DNA of 42,222 nucleotides from Brevibacterium yomogidense (GCF_900163715.1 NZ_FWFF01000006.1:1-42222); one strand, 5' to 3'; shown: positions 8,623 to 17,801, counted from the stretch's first letter. A program made the numbers and translations. The notes: generated by a model from the letters alone, not told the origin.

Positions 8623-10692
8623 ATGCCCGAATCCCCCACAGTGCTGTGGCGCCCCGATCCCGCGACCGTCGAAGCCTCGCAGATGCGGGAGTTCCAGAGG
8701 CTCATGGGGGAGCGCCACGACGCGCCCCAGGGCGACTACGCAGAGTTCTGGCGGTGGACGATCGATCGGCTCGACGTCTTCTGGGAGGAGATCATCGAGT
8801 ACGCCGGCGTCGTGTGGGACCGCGGAGACGGATCGGTGCGCGACGGCGACACCATGCCTGATGTCCGCTGGTTCCCCGGCGCCCGCATCAACTACGCGGA
8901 GAACCTGCTGCGGTGGTCCCACGAACGGGGCGACGAGCCGGCGATCATCGGCCGCCACGAGGACGACCGCCGCGAGGTGCTCACGTGGAACGAGGTGCGC
9001 GGACAGGTCGGTGCGTTCGCCGCCCGCCTGCGGGACTGGGGCGTCGGACCGGGGGACACGGTCTGTGCAGTCCTGCCGAACCTGCCCCAGACAGTCGTCG
9101 CGCTGCTCGCGACGGCCACGGTCGGTGCGGTCTGGTCGGTCGTCAACACCGACTTCGGGCAGCAGGGCGTGGCGGAGAGGTTCGCGCAGATCGAGCCGAC
9201 GGTGCTCGTCACCGCGGATTCCGTCCTCTTCAACGGCAAGACCATCGACCTGCTCCCGAGCGTGGACGAGCTGCTCGACGTGCTCCCGACCGTCACCCAC
9301 CACGTGCTGATCGACCAGGCGCCTGTCGAGCAGGAGTCTGCGGAGCAGGAGTCCGCTGAGCAGGTGCCGGCTGGGGACGGCCCGGCGGAGGATGCGAGCG
9401 CTCAGCACGGGCTCCTGGAAGAGCTGCGCGTGCCGTCGGCGCTGTACTCCACCATCGTCGCCTCGCCGCAGGAGCCGGAGTTCGAGCGGGTCGAGTTCTC
9501 CCACCCCCTGTGGGTCCTCTACTCCTCGGGCACGACGGGCAAGCCCAAGGGCATCGTCCACGGACACGGCGGAGTCGTGGTCGAGGCGAATCGCGCGAAC
9601 ATCCTCCAGTACGACGCGCGCCCGGGCGACATCCAGTACTCGGCCGTGGCCACGACCTGGGTGGTCTGGAACCTCATCGTCAACGCGCTGAGCCGCGGCG
9701 TCACGATCGTCACGTACGACGGAGCGCCGTTCGCGGGTGGACCGCACCGGCAGTTCGACCTCCTCGCGTCGGAGAACGTCACGCACTTCGGGACCGGTGC
9801 CGCGGTCCTGTCGACCGCTCAGCGGCTGGGGTACTCGCCCAAGGCGGACTACGACCTCTCCGGGCTGAAGTCGATCCTGTCGACCGGCTCACCGCTGCCG
9901 GACCCCACGTGGGACTGGGTGTACGAGCACATGAGCGAGACGGTGAAGCTGGGTTCGGATTCCGGGGGCACGGACATCGCGAGCGGCTTCATCGGATCGA
10001 ACCCGACTGCGCCCGTGGTCCGCGGCCGGCTGCAGGGGCCGTACCTGGGCGTGGCGGCGGATTCGTGGAACACCAGCGGCGAGTCGGTGACGGGGGAGCT
10101 GGGCGAGTTCGTCGTCACCGCCCCGATGCCGTCGATGCCCGTGGGGTTCTGGAATGACACGGACGGCTCCCGGTACCGCGAGGCGTACTTCGACGCCTTC
10201 CCCGGAGCGTGGCGCCACGGGGACTGGGTGACGCGGCACGAGGACGAGAGCTACGTCATCCACGGTCGGTCCGATTCGACGATCAACCGCGGTGGGATCC
10301 GCATGGGCTCTGCCGACATCACGCAGATCGTCGATCGGGTCGACGGAGTCGCCGCCTCCATGGTCATCGGGGCGGAGCTGCCGGGCGGCGAGTACTACAT
10401 GCCGCTCTTCGTCGTGCCGAGCAGTGGTGGCGCGGTGGATGACGGACTGGCGGTGGATGACGGACTGCAGGAGCGGATCGTCACGGCCATCCGGGAGCAG
10501 CTCTCGCCGCGGTACGTCCCGGACGAGATCATCGCGGCACCGGGGGTGCCGACCACCCGCACCGGGAAGCTGCTGGAGATCCCCATCAAGCGTCTGCTCC
10601 AGGGCGGCGATCCGCAGTCTGTGAACCGGGATGCCGCCGCGGACACGGTCGTGCTCGACTGGTACATCGACTTCGCCACGAATCGGGGATGA
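8623..10692 (+). CDS. Acetoacetyl-CoA synthetase (acetoacetate-CoA ligase)
   Basis: 689 aa, ANL adenylate-forming superfamily. It activates acetoacetate with ATP and CoA, linking ketone bodies or PHB breakdown to acetyl-CoA. The N-terminal pattern (VLWRPDP, FWRWTIDRLDVFWEEI, VRWFPGARINYAENLL) is that of acetoacetyl-CoA rather than acetyl-CoA synthetases. The P-loop SSGTTGKPKG is at about residue 300, SDSGGTDIASGF marks the substrate region, GDWVTRHEDESYVIHGRSD the hinge, and TRTGKLLEIP at about 648 holds the catalytic lysine. Two non-family low-complexity insertions are visible: (QESAE)2 near residue 235 and a perfect (AVDDGL)2 near 605-615. The start has AAGGAAG upstream. Confidence 0.93.
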   Translation: MPESPTVLWRPDPATVEASQMREFQRLMGERHDAPQGDYAEFWRWTIDRLDVFWEEIIEYAGVVWDRGDGSVRDGDTMPDVRWFPGARINYAENLLRWSHERGDEPAIIGRHEDDRREVLTWNEVRGQVGAFAARLRDWGVGPGDTVCAVLPNLPQTVVALLATATVGAVWSVVNTDFGQQGVAERFAQIEPTVLVTADSVLFNGKTIDLLPSVDELLDVLPTVTHHVLIDQAPVEQESAEQESAEQVPAGDGPAEDASAQHGLLEELRVPSALYSTIVASPQEPEFERVEFSHPLWVLYSSGTTGKPKGIVHGHGGVVVEANRANILQYDARPGDIQYSAVATTWVVWNLIVNALSRGVTIVTYDGAPFAGGPHRQFDLLASENVTHFGTGAAVLSTAQRLGYSPKADYDLSGLKSILSTGSPLPDPTWDWVYEHMSETVKLGSDSGGTDIASGFIGSNPTAPVVRGRLQGPYLGVAADSWNTSGESVTGELGEFVVTAPMPSMPVGFWNDTDGSRYREAYFDAFPGAWRHGDWVTRHEDESYVIHGRSDSTINRGGIRMGSADITQIVDRVDGVAASMVIGAELPGGEYYMPLFVVPSSGGAVDDGLAVDDGLQERIVTAIREQLSPRYVPDEIIAAPGVPTTRTGKLLEIPIKRLLQGGDPQSVNRDAAADTVVLDWYIDFATNRG
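10432..10467. repeat. Perfect 18-bp tandem duplication inside the acetoacetyl-CoA synthetase gene
   Basis: Two identical 18-bp units (10432-10449, 10450-10467) encode AVDDGL twice in the C-terminal domain. Perfect identity suggests a recent slippage event that preserved the frame. Confidence 0.9.
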
Positions 10693-10733
10693 CTCGATGG
10701 CTGCGGGTGTGGTGACTCGATGGCTGCAGGTGG
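10690..10733. repeat. Direct repeat starting exactly at the stop codon
   Basis: A 23-bp unit begins with the TGA stop (10690-10712). It is repeated at 10713-10733, differing by one base within the first 19 (GCTGCGGG versus GCTGCAGG). No hairpin terminator is seen between this gene and the next. Confidence 0.9.
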
Positions 10734-10811
10734 AGGGGCGCGCCACTTAACAGGAAGGCTTGTCATGTGTAGCGTCGGGGACAACGCCACCACCTGCAGA
10801 AGGAGAGTGCC

Positions 10812-11267
10812 ATGTCAGACACATCGATCGCCGTCACCCGGATACTGGATGCGACCCCGGATGCGATCTTCGACGTCCTGTCCAACCCGGAGCGCCATCA
10901 CGAGATCGACGGTTCGGGAACGGTCGTCTCCGATGACCACACCGATCGGGTCCAGGCCGTCGGCGACGTCTTCCGCATGAATATGTCCACGGAGGCGATG
11001 GGCGACTACCAGACCGACAACCACGTGATCGGCTTCGACCAGAACAAGCTCATCGCGTGGAAGACCGCTCCGGCGGGCGAAGAGCCGCCGGGCTGGCAGT
11101 GGGTGTGGGAGCTGAACGCGACGGACTCCTCGACGACGGAGGTGACTCTCTCCTACGACTGGTCGGCGATGGATCCGAAGCTGGCGCAGAAACTGGGAAT
11201 GCCAGTGATCTCCCACGATGACCTGGAGGCCTCGCTCAAGAAGCTCGGCGCAACCGCCGGACCGTGA
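10812..11267 (+). CDS. SRPBCC (START/Bet v1-like) family protein
   Basis: 151 aa, the length of a single-domain polyketide-cyclase/AHSA1-type helix-grip protein. Typical features are the N-terminal ILDATPDAIFDVLSNPERHHEIDG helix-strand pattern, the central WKTAP strand, and STTEVTLSYDWSAM leading into the long C-terminal helix that closes a hydrophobic ligand pocket. The ligand is unknown. AAGGAGAG lies 5 nt before the ATG. It may be transcribed alone or by read-through from the upstream ligase, since there is no hairpin between them. It ends at a strong bidirectional hairpin. Confidence 0.85.
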   Translation: MSDTSIAVTRILDATPDAIFDVLSNPERHHEIDGSGTVVSDDHTDRVQAVGDVFRMNMSTEAMGDYQTDNHVIGFDQNKLIAWKTAPAGEEPPGWQWVWELNATDSSTTEVTLSYDWSAMDPKLAQKLGMPVISHDDLEASLKKLGATAGP

Positions 11268-11281
11268 GACGACGGTGACCG

Positions 11282-11316
11282 CGCAGCGCCCCGGACGATG
11301 AGTCCGGGGCGCTGCG
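11282..11316. terminator. Bidirectional hairpin terminator
   Basis: Perfect 15-bp stem CGCAGCGCCCCGGAC (11282-11296), loop GATGA, complement 11302-11316. It lies between the SRPBCC gene and the convergent LPXTG gene and can serve both. No strong U-tract, as is common in high-GC actinomycetes. Confidence 0.85.
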
Positions 11317-11317
11317 T

Positions 11318-11356
11318 GTGTCAGCCTTCTGTATCGGCCTCCTGTGTCAGCCGCGT
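11318..11356. repeat. Three 13-bp units spanning the stop codon of the LPXTG gene
   Basis: Units GTGTCAGCCTTCT (11318-11330), GTATCGGCCTCCT (11331-11343) and GTGTCAGCCGCGT (11344-11356), written on the plus strand. The last unit contains the stop (TCA, 11347-11349) of the minus-strand gene. Confidence 0.75.
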
Positions 11357-12933
11357 CGTGTGAAGGTGAGTGCGGCGACCCCGACGGCGATCAGCGTGAT
11401 CGCCAGCCCGAGCGCCATCACGGAGTCCGCGCCGGTGCGGGGCAGCGACGTGGGGACGGGCTCGTCCTCGGCTGTGTCACGCGGTGCATCATGCGGCGTA
11501 ACCGGGGTCTCCGTCTGTGGGGGAGCCTCAGTCGCATCGGGAGTTCCGGGAGCCGTGGTCTCGTCGGGGACCTCTGTCGCGTCGGGTGTGCCGTCCGGCG
11601 ATTCGGGTGCGTCGGGGGTCTCTGGTGCGTCTGGTGCCGGGGGTGTCTCCGGGGCCTCGGTCGGTGCCGGCGGTGCGGTGGTCGGAGGCTCCTCGGGCTC
11701 CTCGGACGGCTCATCCGATGGTTCTTCGGAGGGCTCTTCAGCAGGTTCCTCCGAGGGTTCGGGCTCGCTGGTGGGGGCGGGCGGCTCCGGTGTCGGCGAG
11801 GGTGTGGGCAGCGTCGTCGGCCGAGGCTTCGGGACCTCGACGCGGGGCGGCTCCGTCTCCTCGGGCTGCGGCGGGCGGTCGTAGACCGCCTGAGCGGTGG
11901 CGCTCGTCGGTTCCCCGGCTGTGACGACGGCCTGCACGCGGTCGGAGCCGAGGCCTCGGGGGCGGTGCAGTTCGACCGTCGTCGCCGGCAGGTCACCCGC
12001 CGACGCGTCGACGGTGACGCTGTCCGCGTCGAGGTCGGTGAGGGCGACGACCGTCGGCTGCTCGGCTGTGACGACGCTGTCCACAGCGGTGCGTGCGCCG
12101 GTTGCGCTCACGTCCACGCGGTGGCCGGTCATCGGCTCACCCGATGCGCTGGTGAGCGACACGACGGCCTCCACCGGGAATTCGGACGTCAGCGGGCTCG
12201 CGTCGTCAGTGGACGGCGCATCGGCCTCGTCGGCAGCGACCTTCGTCGCGCTGCCCGCCTCAGACCCCATCGCCTCATCGTGCAGTGGCGGATCGGCCTG
12301 CCGGTCGAGGGCTCGGAACGTGCGCACGCGGATGTCCACGGACAGGGTGTAGGGCCCTGCGAACAGCTCTGCATCCTCCTCGATCGCTGCGAACTCCGCG
12401 GCGGTGTCCGCGAAATCGGCGCCCAGGTCGGACGGGTGGCCCGGTGGGATCTGGTGGCGGTGGGGGATGTCCTCATCGAGTCGGACCAGTGCGGACAGCG
12501 CCGCCTGGACGTGTCCGGATTCGGACTGCGCGTGCTCGTCGAGCGCCCATGCGGACTGGGCGGATGTGATCGCCTCTCCCTCCTGGTCGTCGTCGAAGTG
12601 CCGGGTGTGGGGTGTCTTGAGACCCGCGTCCACGCAGTAGGCGAACTCGTCGGGGAACGTCCGATACGCGCCGTACCAGGTGCGTCCCTCCTCAGCGGTG
12701 TACCACTGGCCCGGCCCCAGGATGCTGTCGACGGACCGGCCGAGCATCCATGTCCCCTCCTGCGACCCGGCGAGCTGCGGGTCGGAATCGCCGGCGAGGT
12801 GAGATGTGCTGTTCAGCTGATGGGGTGAGTGGGCCGCAGCCGGAGCGACGGCGGGGGAGGCGACGAGAAGACCGGTGAGCAGTGCTGCACAGGCGGTGCG
12901 GGCAGTCGGACTGAGGTGCATGCGTGGTGTCAT
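11347..12933 (-). CDS. LPXTG-anchored surface protein with long Pro/Glu/Thr-rich stalk
   Basis: 528 aa. A signal peptide (about residues 1-35, hydrophobic core ACAALLTGLLVASPAVAPAAA) is followed by an N-terminal domain with YCVDAG and AQSAWALDEH motifs. It then has a beta-rich domain, a roughly 140-residue stalk of PEEPSEEPS/ETPDAPE repeats, and a C-terminal sorting signal: LPRTG, hydrophobic helix, TRRG. A sortase should therefore cross-link it to peptidoglycan; none is encoded in this window. The pairing of an invariant-looking Cys with a downstream Gln/Ala/Trp helix resembles thioester-forming adhesin domains, but that is only a suggestion. The chosen ATG sits 6 nt behind TCGAAT, a -10-like box. 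Longer in-frame starts would run into mqo. Confidence 0.85.
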   Translation of the reverse strand: MTPRMHLSPTARTACAALLTGLLVASPAVAPAAAHSPHQLNSTSHLAGDSDPQLAGSQEGTWMLGRSVDSILGPGQWYTAEEGRTWYGAYRTFPDEFAYCVDAGLKTPHTRHFDDDQEGEAITSAQSAWALDEHAQSESGHVQAALSALVRLDEDIPHRHQIPPGHPSDLGADFADTAAEFAAIEEDAELFAGPYTLSVDIRVRTFRALDRQADPPLHDEAMGSEAGSATKVAADEADAPSTDDASPLTSEFPVEAVVSLTSASGEPMTGHRVDVSATGARTAVDSVVTAEQPTVVALTDLDADSVTVDASAGDLPATTVELHRPRGLGSDRVQAVVTAGEPTSATAQAVYDRPPQPEETEPPRVEVPKPRPTTLPTPSPTPEPPAPTSEPEPSEEPAEEPSEEPSDEPSEEPEEPPTTAPPAPTEAPETPPAPDAPETPDAPESPDGTPDATEVPDETTAPGTPDATEAPPQTETPVTPHDAPRDTAEDEPVPTSLPRTGADSVMALGLAITLIAVGVAALTFTRRG

Positions 12934-12945
12934 GACGCCATTCGA
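12934..12945 (-). promoter_or_regulatory. Probable -10 box of a leaderless LPXTG-protein mRNA
   Basis: On the minus strand TCGAAT (12940-12945) is followed by GGCGTC and ATG. The same GAATGGCGTCATG string precedes the amphi-Trp gene at 28683. Confidence 0.5.
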
Positions 12946-13228
12946 CTGGCCCGGAGCCATCGGGGACAGACTCGCTGCGGGGCTGTGGACAGAGCGGTCG
13001 TCGTCCACAAGTCGACGTGCGCACCGTGGAGCCGTCGCGACCGGGTGCTGTGACCTCGAGTCGGGCGGAAGAGTTCGGGCGGAAGAGCGCTGCGACGTCG
13101 TCGCGCAGGGCCGATTCAGTGCGGGAACACGCTCGGGAGTACAGTCGGAGTGTTGCGGTACGTGCGGCACCCCCGTGCTCGCGACGTGCCCCCAGAACCG
13201 ACCTGCATGTGAAGAGGCGAGGGTTTCG

Positions 13229-14704
13229 ATGACCACACCCACGGACAACGCTGACGTCGTACTGATCGGCGGCGGCATCATGAGTGCAACGCTCGGTGCG
13301 CTGCTCAACGACCTGCAGCCCGACTGGGACATCCGCGTCTACGAGAAGCTCGACTACGTCGCCCGTGAGAGCTCCCACGCGTGGAACAACGCGGGCACCG
13401 GACACGCGGCGCTGTGCGAGCTCAACTACTCTCCGCGGGGCGCGAACGGTGACATCGACATCACCAAGGCCGTCACGATCAACGAGCAGTTCCATCAGTC
13501 GCGCCAGTACTGGTCCTTCCTCGTGAAGGAAGGGATCATCGCGGATCCGTCGACGTTCATCAGTCCCGTTCCCCACATGTCGTATGCACGCGGGGACAAG
13601 GGCCGCGACTACATCCGCGATCGCTACGAGACGATGGTCAGGAACCCGCTCTTCGCGGACATGGAGTACACCGACGACGCAGCGAAGCAGGCCGAATGGC
13701 TGCCGCTCATGTTCGACAACCGCGGACCCGGTCAGGTCAACGGTGTGTCGAAGGTCAGCCTCGGCACAGATGTGGACTTCGGTTCGCTGACGCGCCAGCT
13801 GCTGGGCCACGTCGAGGACAACGGGGTGCAGATCCGCACGGCTCACACCGTGACGGACCTCGAGCGCTCAGCCGACGGGTGGAAGGTCTCCGTGCGCGAT
13901 GACCGTGCACGCGAGACGACAGAGGTCAACGCGAAGTTCGTGTTCGTCGGTGCCGGTGGCGGAGCGCTCCACCTCCTCCAGAAGTCCGGCATCGCGGAAG
14001 GTCGCGGCTACGGCGGCTTCCCCGTGTCCGGACTCTTCCTCCGCACCTCCGATCCGGAGCTGGTGGACCGCCACCACGCGAAGGTGTACGGCCAGGCCGC
14101 GACGGGTGCTCCGCCGATGTCGGTGCCCCACCTGGACACCCGCGTCATCGACGGCAAGAGCTACCTGCTGTTCGGCCCCTACGCCGGCTTCTCGCCCAAG
14201 TTCCTCAAGGGCGGAAGCCTCCTTGACCTCCCGACCTCCGTGCGCGGGAACAACCTCCCGGTCATGCTCAATGTGGCGAAGGACAACTTCGACCTCGTCA
14301 CCTACCTCATGAGCCAGCTGGCGGAGTCGAAGAAGGGACGCTTCCAGGCGCTCGAGGAGTTCACTCCCGAGGTCGATCCGGAGAAGTGGGACCTCATCAC
14401 CGCCGGACAGCGAGTGCAGGTCATGAAGCGCGATCCGCAGAAGGGCGGTGTCCTGGGCTTCGGCACGGAGGTCGTCTCCGCAGCCGACGGCTCGATCGCC
14501 GCGCTGCTGGGCGCCTCGCCGGGTGCCTCGACCGTCACGTCGATCATGCTGGGCCTGCTCGAGCGCTGCTTCCCGCAGCAGTACGCGAGCTGGGAGCCCC
14601 GCCTCAAGGACATGGTCCCGTCGCTCGGTCGCCAGCTGCACGAGGACGAATCGCTCCTCAAGGAGATCTCCGACTACTCGGCGGGCACTCTGCAGATCGG
14701 CTGA
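13229..14704 (+). CDS. mqo: Malate:quinone oxidoreductase
   Basis: 491 aa. Membrane-associated FAD enzyme that oxidises malate to oxaloacetate and passes electrons to the quinone pool. The N-terminal FAD-binding motif VVLIGGGIMSATLGALL is followed by the family signature ESSHAWNNAGTGHAALCELNYSP, and GAGGGALHLLQKSGIAEG marks the substrate half. Length matches the Mqo family (about 490-500). The start is the ATG of MTTPTDN, directly before the FAD motif; a weak GAGGCGAGGG lies upstream. It is followed by its own hairpin terminator, so it is a single-gene unit. It is divergent from the LPXTG gene over about 300 bp. Confidence 0.95.
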   Translation: MTTPTDNADVVLIGGGIMSATLGALLNDLQPDWDIRVYEKLDYVARESSHAWNNAGTGHAALCELNYSPRGANGDIDITKAVTINEQFHQSRQYWSFLVKEGIIADPSTFISPVPHMSYARGDKGRDYIRDRYETMVRNPLFADMEYTDDAAKQAEWLPLMFDNRGPGQVNGVSKVSLGTDVDFGSLTRQLLGHVEDNGVQIRTAHTVTDLERSADGWKVSVRDDRARETTEVNAKFVFVGAGGGALHLLQKSGIAEGRGYGGFPVSGLFLRTSDPELVDRHHAKVYGQAATGAPPMSVPHLDTRVIDGKSYLLFGPYAGFSPKFLKGGSLLDLPTSVRGNNLPVMLNVAKDNFDLVTYLMSQLAESKKGRFQALEEFTPEVDPEKWDLITAGQRVQVMKRDPQKGGVLGFGTEVVSAADGSIAALLGASPGASTVTSIMLGLLERCFPQQYASWEPRLKDMVPSLGRQLHEDESLLKEISDYSAGTLQIG

Positions 14705-14731
14705 TCAGCTGGAGGTCGCGCTCACCCGCCC

Positions 14732-14765
14732 GAGGCCCCGTCGTCCGACAGGACGGCGGGGCCTC
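14732..14765 (+). terminator. Hairpin terminator after mqo
   Basis: Stem GAGGCCCCGTCGTCC (14732-14746), loop GACA, GGACGGCGGGGCCTC (14751-14765). This gives 15 pairs with one G-T wobble, 28 nt after the mqo stop. Confidence 0.85.
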
Positions 14766-14883
14766 GACGTTGCTGAACCGGCACGTGGTGCGGAGCGCCG
14801 TGTCAGGCGGCGACCGTAGACTTGCGACTGACCAGAGCCCGGCGAGCGTTCGTCGGGTGGCGAGACGGCCCGAAGGACAGAGG

Positions 14884-16611
14884 ATGACGAACGGGTGGAA
14901 CGACCCCCGCACGCAGCAGCCGGGGAGCGAACAGGGACCGCCTCCGGGTGCCGGGGGAGCTCCCCGGCAGCCTGTCGTGCAGCCGCCTCCCGTGCAGCAG
15001 GTGAACCAGCAGCACGGCTCGCAGCCGGGTCCGGGTCAGCCGGGCTCTGCGCAGCATGTTCCCGGCCAACAGCATCCCGCCATGCAGCAGGGGCCGGGCC
15101 AGCCAGGTCCAGGTGCTCCCGGGCCTGTCCAGCATGGTCAGCCCGTCCAGCCTGGTCAGCCGGGCCACCCTGCTCAGCCGGGCCCCGGCCCGCACCCTCA
15201 GCAGGCACGGTTCCAGCCTCCCGCCCAGCAGCCCCCGGTGCAGCAGCGACCCGCGGCCCAGCACGCGCCGATGCAGCACGCGCCGATGCAACCCGGCTAC
15301 CAGCAGCGACCTCCTGTGCAGCAACCCGTTGTGCAGCAACCTGCCATGCGGCAGCAGATGGGTGGTCCGCAGTTCGGCTCTGCTATGGCGCCTGGTCACC
15401 CCCATGCGCAGCCGCATGTGATCCAGCAGCACCCCGGGGGACCCGCCAACGCCTCGTGGACCACGCAGTTCACGGTGCGTTCGAATGATGTGAACCCCCA
15501 CAAGACGCGGAACATCATCCTCCTGATCGCGGGGATCCTGCTCACCGCGGCGCTGGGCATCGCGCTCTTCTTCATCATCCTCTTCCAGTCGATCGCCTTC
15601 AGCGGCGTCGGATTCGTCATCCTCCTGCTGTCCGGGATCCCGCTCGTGGCGATCATCGGCACCGTGCTCCTGCTCGACAGATGGAAGCCGCAGCCGTTCC
15701 TCCTCATGGCCTCGTGCGTCCTCTGGGGCGCGGTCGCGTCTGTGGTCATCACCCTCGTGGGACAGCTGATCTTCGGCGTCGCCGCATTCGCACTGACCGG
15801 GATCGACACCTCGAGCCCGGTCATCAGCGCGGTCGTGATGGCACCGGTCTTCGAGGAGACCGCCAAGACGGTGTTCCTCGTCGTGATCGTCCTCGCCGCT
15901 CGGAAGTTCTTCGAAGGCCCGCTGGACGGCTTCATGTACGGCTCGCTCATCGGTGCGGGCTTCGCCTTCACGGAGAACCTGCTCTACCTCAACAGCGCAT
16001 ACGCAGACGCCCAGGCCGGCGGCCTCATCGCCCTCTTCTTCGTCCGCTGCGTGATGAGCCCGCTGCTCCACTCGAGCTTCACGGCGCTCGCGGGACTCAG
16101 CATCGGCTTCGCCGCTCGCCGCGGCAAGTGGTGGATGGCTCTCCTCATGTGGGTCCCGGGGCTCATCGCCGGCATGCTCCTCCACGCGGCCTGGAACGGC
16201 GCGGCGAGCCTGCCCCTGTCGGGAGTCATGAGCCTGATCGTCATGCTGGCGATGTCGCTCATCATCGCCGTGCTCTGGTGGTCGACCGCGTTCTTCCTCT
16301 GGTACCGGGAGACGAAGACCGCCCGCGAGTCGCTCATGCGCTACGCCGGCGCCGGCTGGCTCACCGAAGAGGAGGCCAGGATGCTCGGCACGTGGAGCGG
16401 CCGCCGTGCAGGTCGCCGATGGGCGCAGGGCCCGGCACGCGGCCACATGAAGGCGATGATCCGCGTCGCCGCGAGCCTCCCCTCCGTCCGTGACAGGGTC
16501 GAAGCCGGGGTGGGTGGTCCCGCGGAGAAGGAGTACGAGGTCTTCCTCCTCAACCGCCTCGTCGCCGAGCGCAGGTCGATGATGAGGGCGATGGGGCTGC
16601 CCGCACAATGA
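14884..16611 (+). CDS. PrsW-family intramembrane metalloprotease with long Pro/Gln-rich N-terminus
   Basis: 575 aa. Residues 1-195 are a cytoplasmic low-complexity tail of PGQP, VQQ and (MQHAP)n repeats. The remaining part is a polytopic membrane domain with the PrsW signature: VFEETAK with the glutamate pair at 324-325, GFAFTENLLYL, RCVMSPLLHSSFTALAG and LHAAWNG, supplying the Glu and His metal ligands. In Bacillus, PrsW cuts the anti-sigma factor RsiW. The substrate here is unknown, and no anti-sigma factor gene lies in the window. A soluble basic C-terminal tail follows. GAAGGACAGAGG precedes the ATG. The stop overlaps the start of the next gene by ATGA, indicating translational coupling with the MarP-like protease. 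Confidence 0.9.
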   Translation: MTNGWNDPRTQQPGSEQGPPPGAGGAPRQPVVQPPPVQQVNQQHGSQPGPGQPGSAQHVPGQQHPAMQQGPGQPGPGAPGPVQHGQPVQPGQPGHPAQPGPGPHPQQARFQPPAQQPPVQQRPAAQHAPMQHAPMQPGYQQRPPVQQPVVQQPAMRQQMGGPQFGSAMAPGHPHAQPHVIQQHPGGPANASWTTQFTVRSNDVNPHKTRNIILLIAGILLTAALGIALFFIILFQSIAFSGVGFVILLLSGIPLVAIIGTVLLLDRWKPQPFLLMASCVLWGAVASVVITLVGQLIFGVAAFALTGIDTSSPVISAVVMAPVFEETAKTVFLVVIVLAARKFFEGPLDGFMYGSLIGAGFAFTENLLYLNSAYADAQAGGLIALFFVRCVMSPLLHSSFTALAGLSIGFAARRGKWWMALLMWVPGLIAGMLLHAAWNGAASLPLSGVMSLIVMLAMSLIIAVLWWSTAFFLWYRETKTARESLMRYAGAGWLTEEEARMLGTWSGRRAGRRWAQGPARGHMKAMIRVAASLPSVRDRVEAGVGGPAEKEYEVFLLNRLVAERRSMMRAMGLPAQ

Positions 16612-17801
16612 CCGCATTCGACGTCGCCCTGATCGTCTTCGCCGTCCTCGCGGGGGCGGCGGGGTGGTCTCAGGGTCTCGTCGCCGGGGCGAGCACGCTG
16701 GTCGGCTTCGTCGTGGGTGCTGTCATCGGGCGTCTGGCCGGTCCGCCGCTCGCGGATCTCGCGGTCGAGCAGGGGATCGCGTCCGAGGCCGGGGCCTCAG
16801 GACTGGCGACGCTGCTGCCGCTGATCCTCGGGATCGCCTTCGCCTGCGGCGGGGGGTGGACCGGGGCGACTCTCAAGACCGCGCTGGGGGATGGCCTGGG
16901 CCGCGTCGTCGATGCTGTGGGCGGTGCGCTCACGGGGGCTGTCGCGTTCTTCCTCATCGTGTGGCTGGTCGCCGGTTGGGTGCGCACGACGCCGCTGGTG
17001 GCCGCGAACGAGGCCGTGGCGGAATCGCACATCGTGTCCCTCCTGGACCGGATCGCTCCCGTCACATCCGCCGAGGCCGTCGGCGCCATCTCGCAGGCAC
17101 TCGCCACGAATGGGTTCCCCCAGGTGTTCGCTGGGGAATCGGAGCGCATCCGGTCCGTGGGAGAACCTGACCCGGCCATGATCGACGTGGGGCGGGAGAT
17201 GGAGGACCGGACAGTGCGGGTGACGACGACGGCGTCGCAGTGCCCTGCGCTGCAGTCCGGGTCCGGTTGGGTCTTCGACGATGACCTGGTCATGACCAAT
17301 GCGCACGTGGTGTCGGGGTCGACCGGGCGGATCGTCCAGGTGGGCGGTGCCGGACAGCCGTACAAGGCCGAACTCGTCGTGCTGGATGCCGCGCGCGACA
17401 TCGCTGTCCTGAGGGTCCCGGGACTGGACGCGCAGCCGCTGGAGCTGGGAGACCCGCTCGCCGCCGACGACGACGCGGTGGTCGTCGGGTATCCGGAGAA
17501 CGGGCCGTACACGATCTCACCGGCGCGCGTGCGTGAAGCAGTGACTGCGCAGGGCCTCGACATCTACGACGAGGACACGGTCCTGCGCGACGTGTATGCG
17601 CTGCGTGCGGTCGTCCGCTCGGGGAACTCGGGGGGTCCGCTTCTCGATGACGAAGGCAGGGCCGTCGGCATGGTCTTCGCACGATCGGGGGAGGATCCGG
17701 AGACCGGGTACGCGCTCACGCTCTCAGAGATGGAAGAGGCGCTTGCCGAGGGCCGCAGCGCTGAGGAGCGCGTGCCGGTGGGCGGCTGCACGACGCAGTG
17801 A
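16608..17801 (+). CDS. MarP-like membrane serine protease (CvpA-type helices plus trypsin-like domain)
   Basis: 397 aa. Four N-terminal membrane helices of the CvpA type (residues 1-130, starting FDVALIVFAVLAGAAGWSQGLVAG) carry an extracytoplasmic chymotrypsin-like protease. The catalytic triad is visible as His233 (TNAHVV), Asp264 (ARDIAVL) and Ser341 (GNSGGPL). A Cys early in the protease domain (QCPALQSG) and one in the last residues (GGCTTQ) could form the redox-sensitive disulfide known in mycobacterial MarP, which supports acid resistance through peptidoglycan hydrolase processing. It overlaps the PrsW gene by ATGA. Its last seven codons are duplicated in frame directly after the stop. 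Confidence 0.93.
   Translation: MTAFDVALIVFAVLAGAAGWSQGLVAGASTLVGFVVGAVIGRLAGPPLADLAVEQGIASEAGASGLATLLPLILGIAFACGGGWTGATLKTALGDGLGRVVDAVGGALTGAVAFFLIVWLVAGWVRTTPLVAANEAVAESHIVSLLDRIAPVTSAEAVGAISQALATNGFPQVFAGESERIRSVGEPDPAMIDVGREMEDRTVRVTTTASQCPALQSGSGWVFDDDLVMTNAHVVSGSTGRIVQVGGAGQPYKAELVVLDAARDIAVLRVPGLDAQPLELGDPLAADDDAVVVGYPENGPYTISPARVREAVTAQGLDIYDEDTVLRDVYALRAVVRSGNSGGPLLDDEGRAVGMVFARSGEDPETGYALTLSEMEEALAEGRSAEERVPVGGCTTQ

Noticed and set aside
11344..12828. 494-codon open frame antisense to the LPXTG gene
   Set aside because: Arg/Gly-rich shadow frame; the opposite strand has signal peptide, stalk and LPRTG sorting signal.
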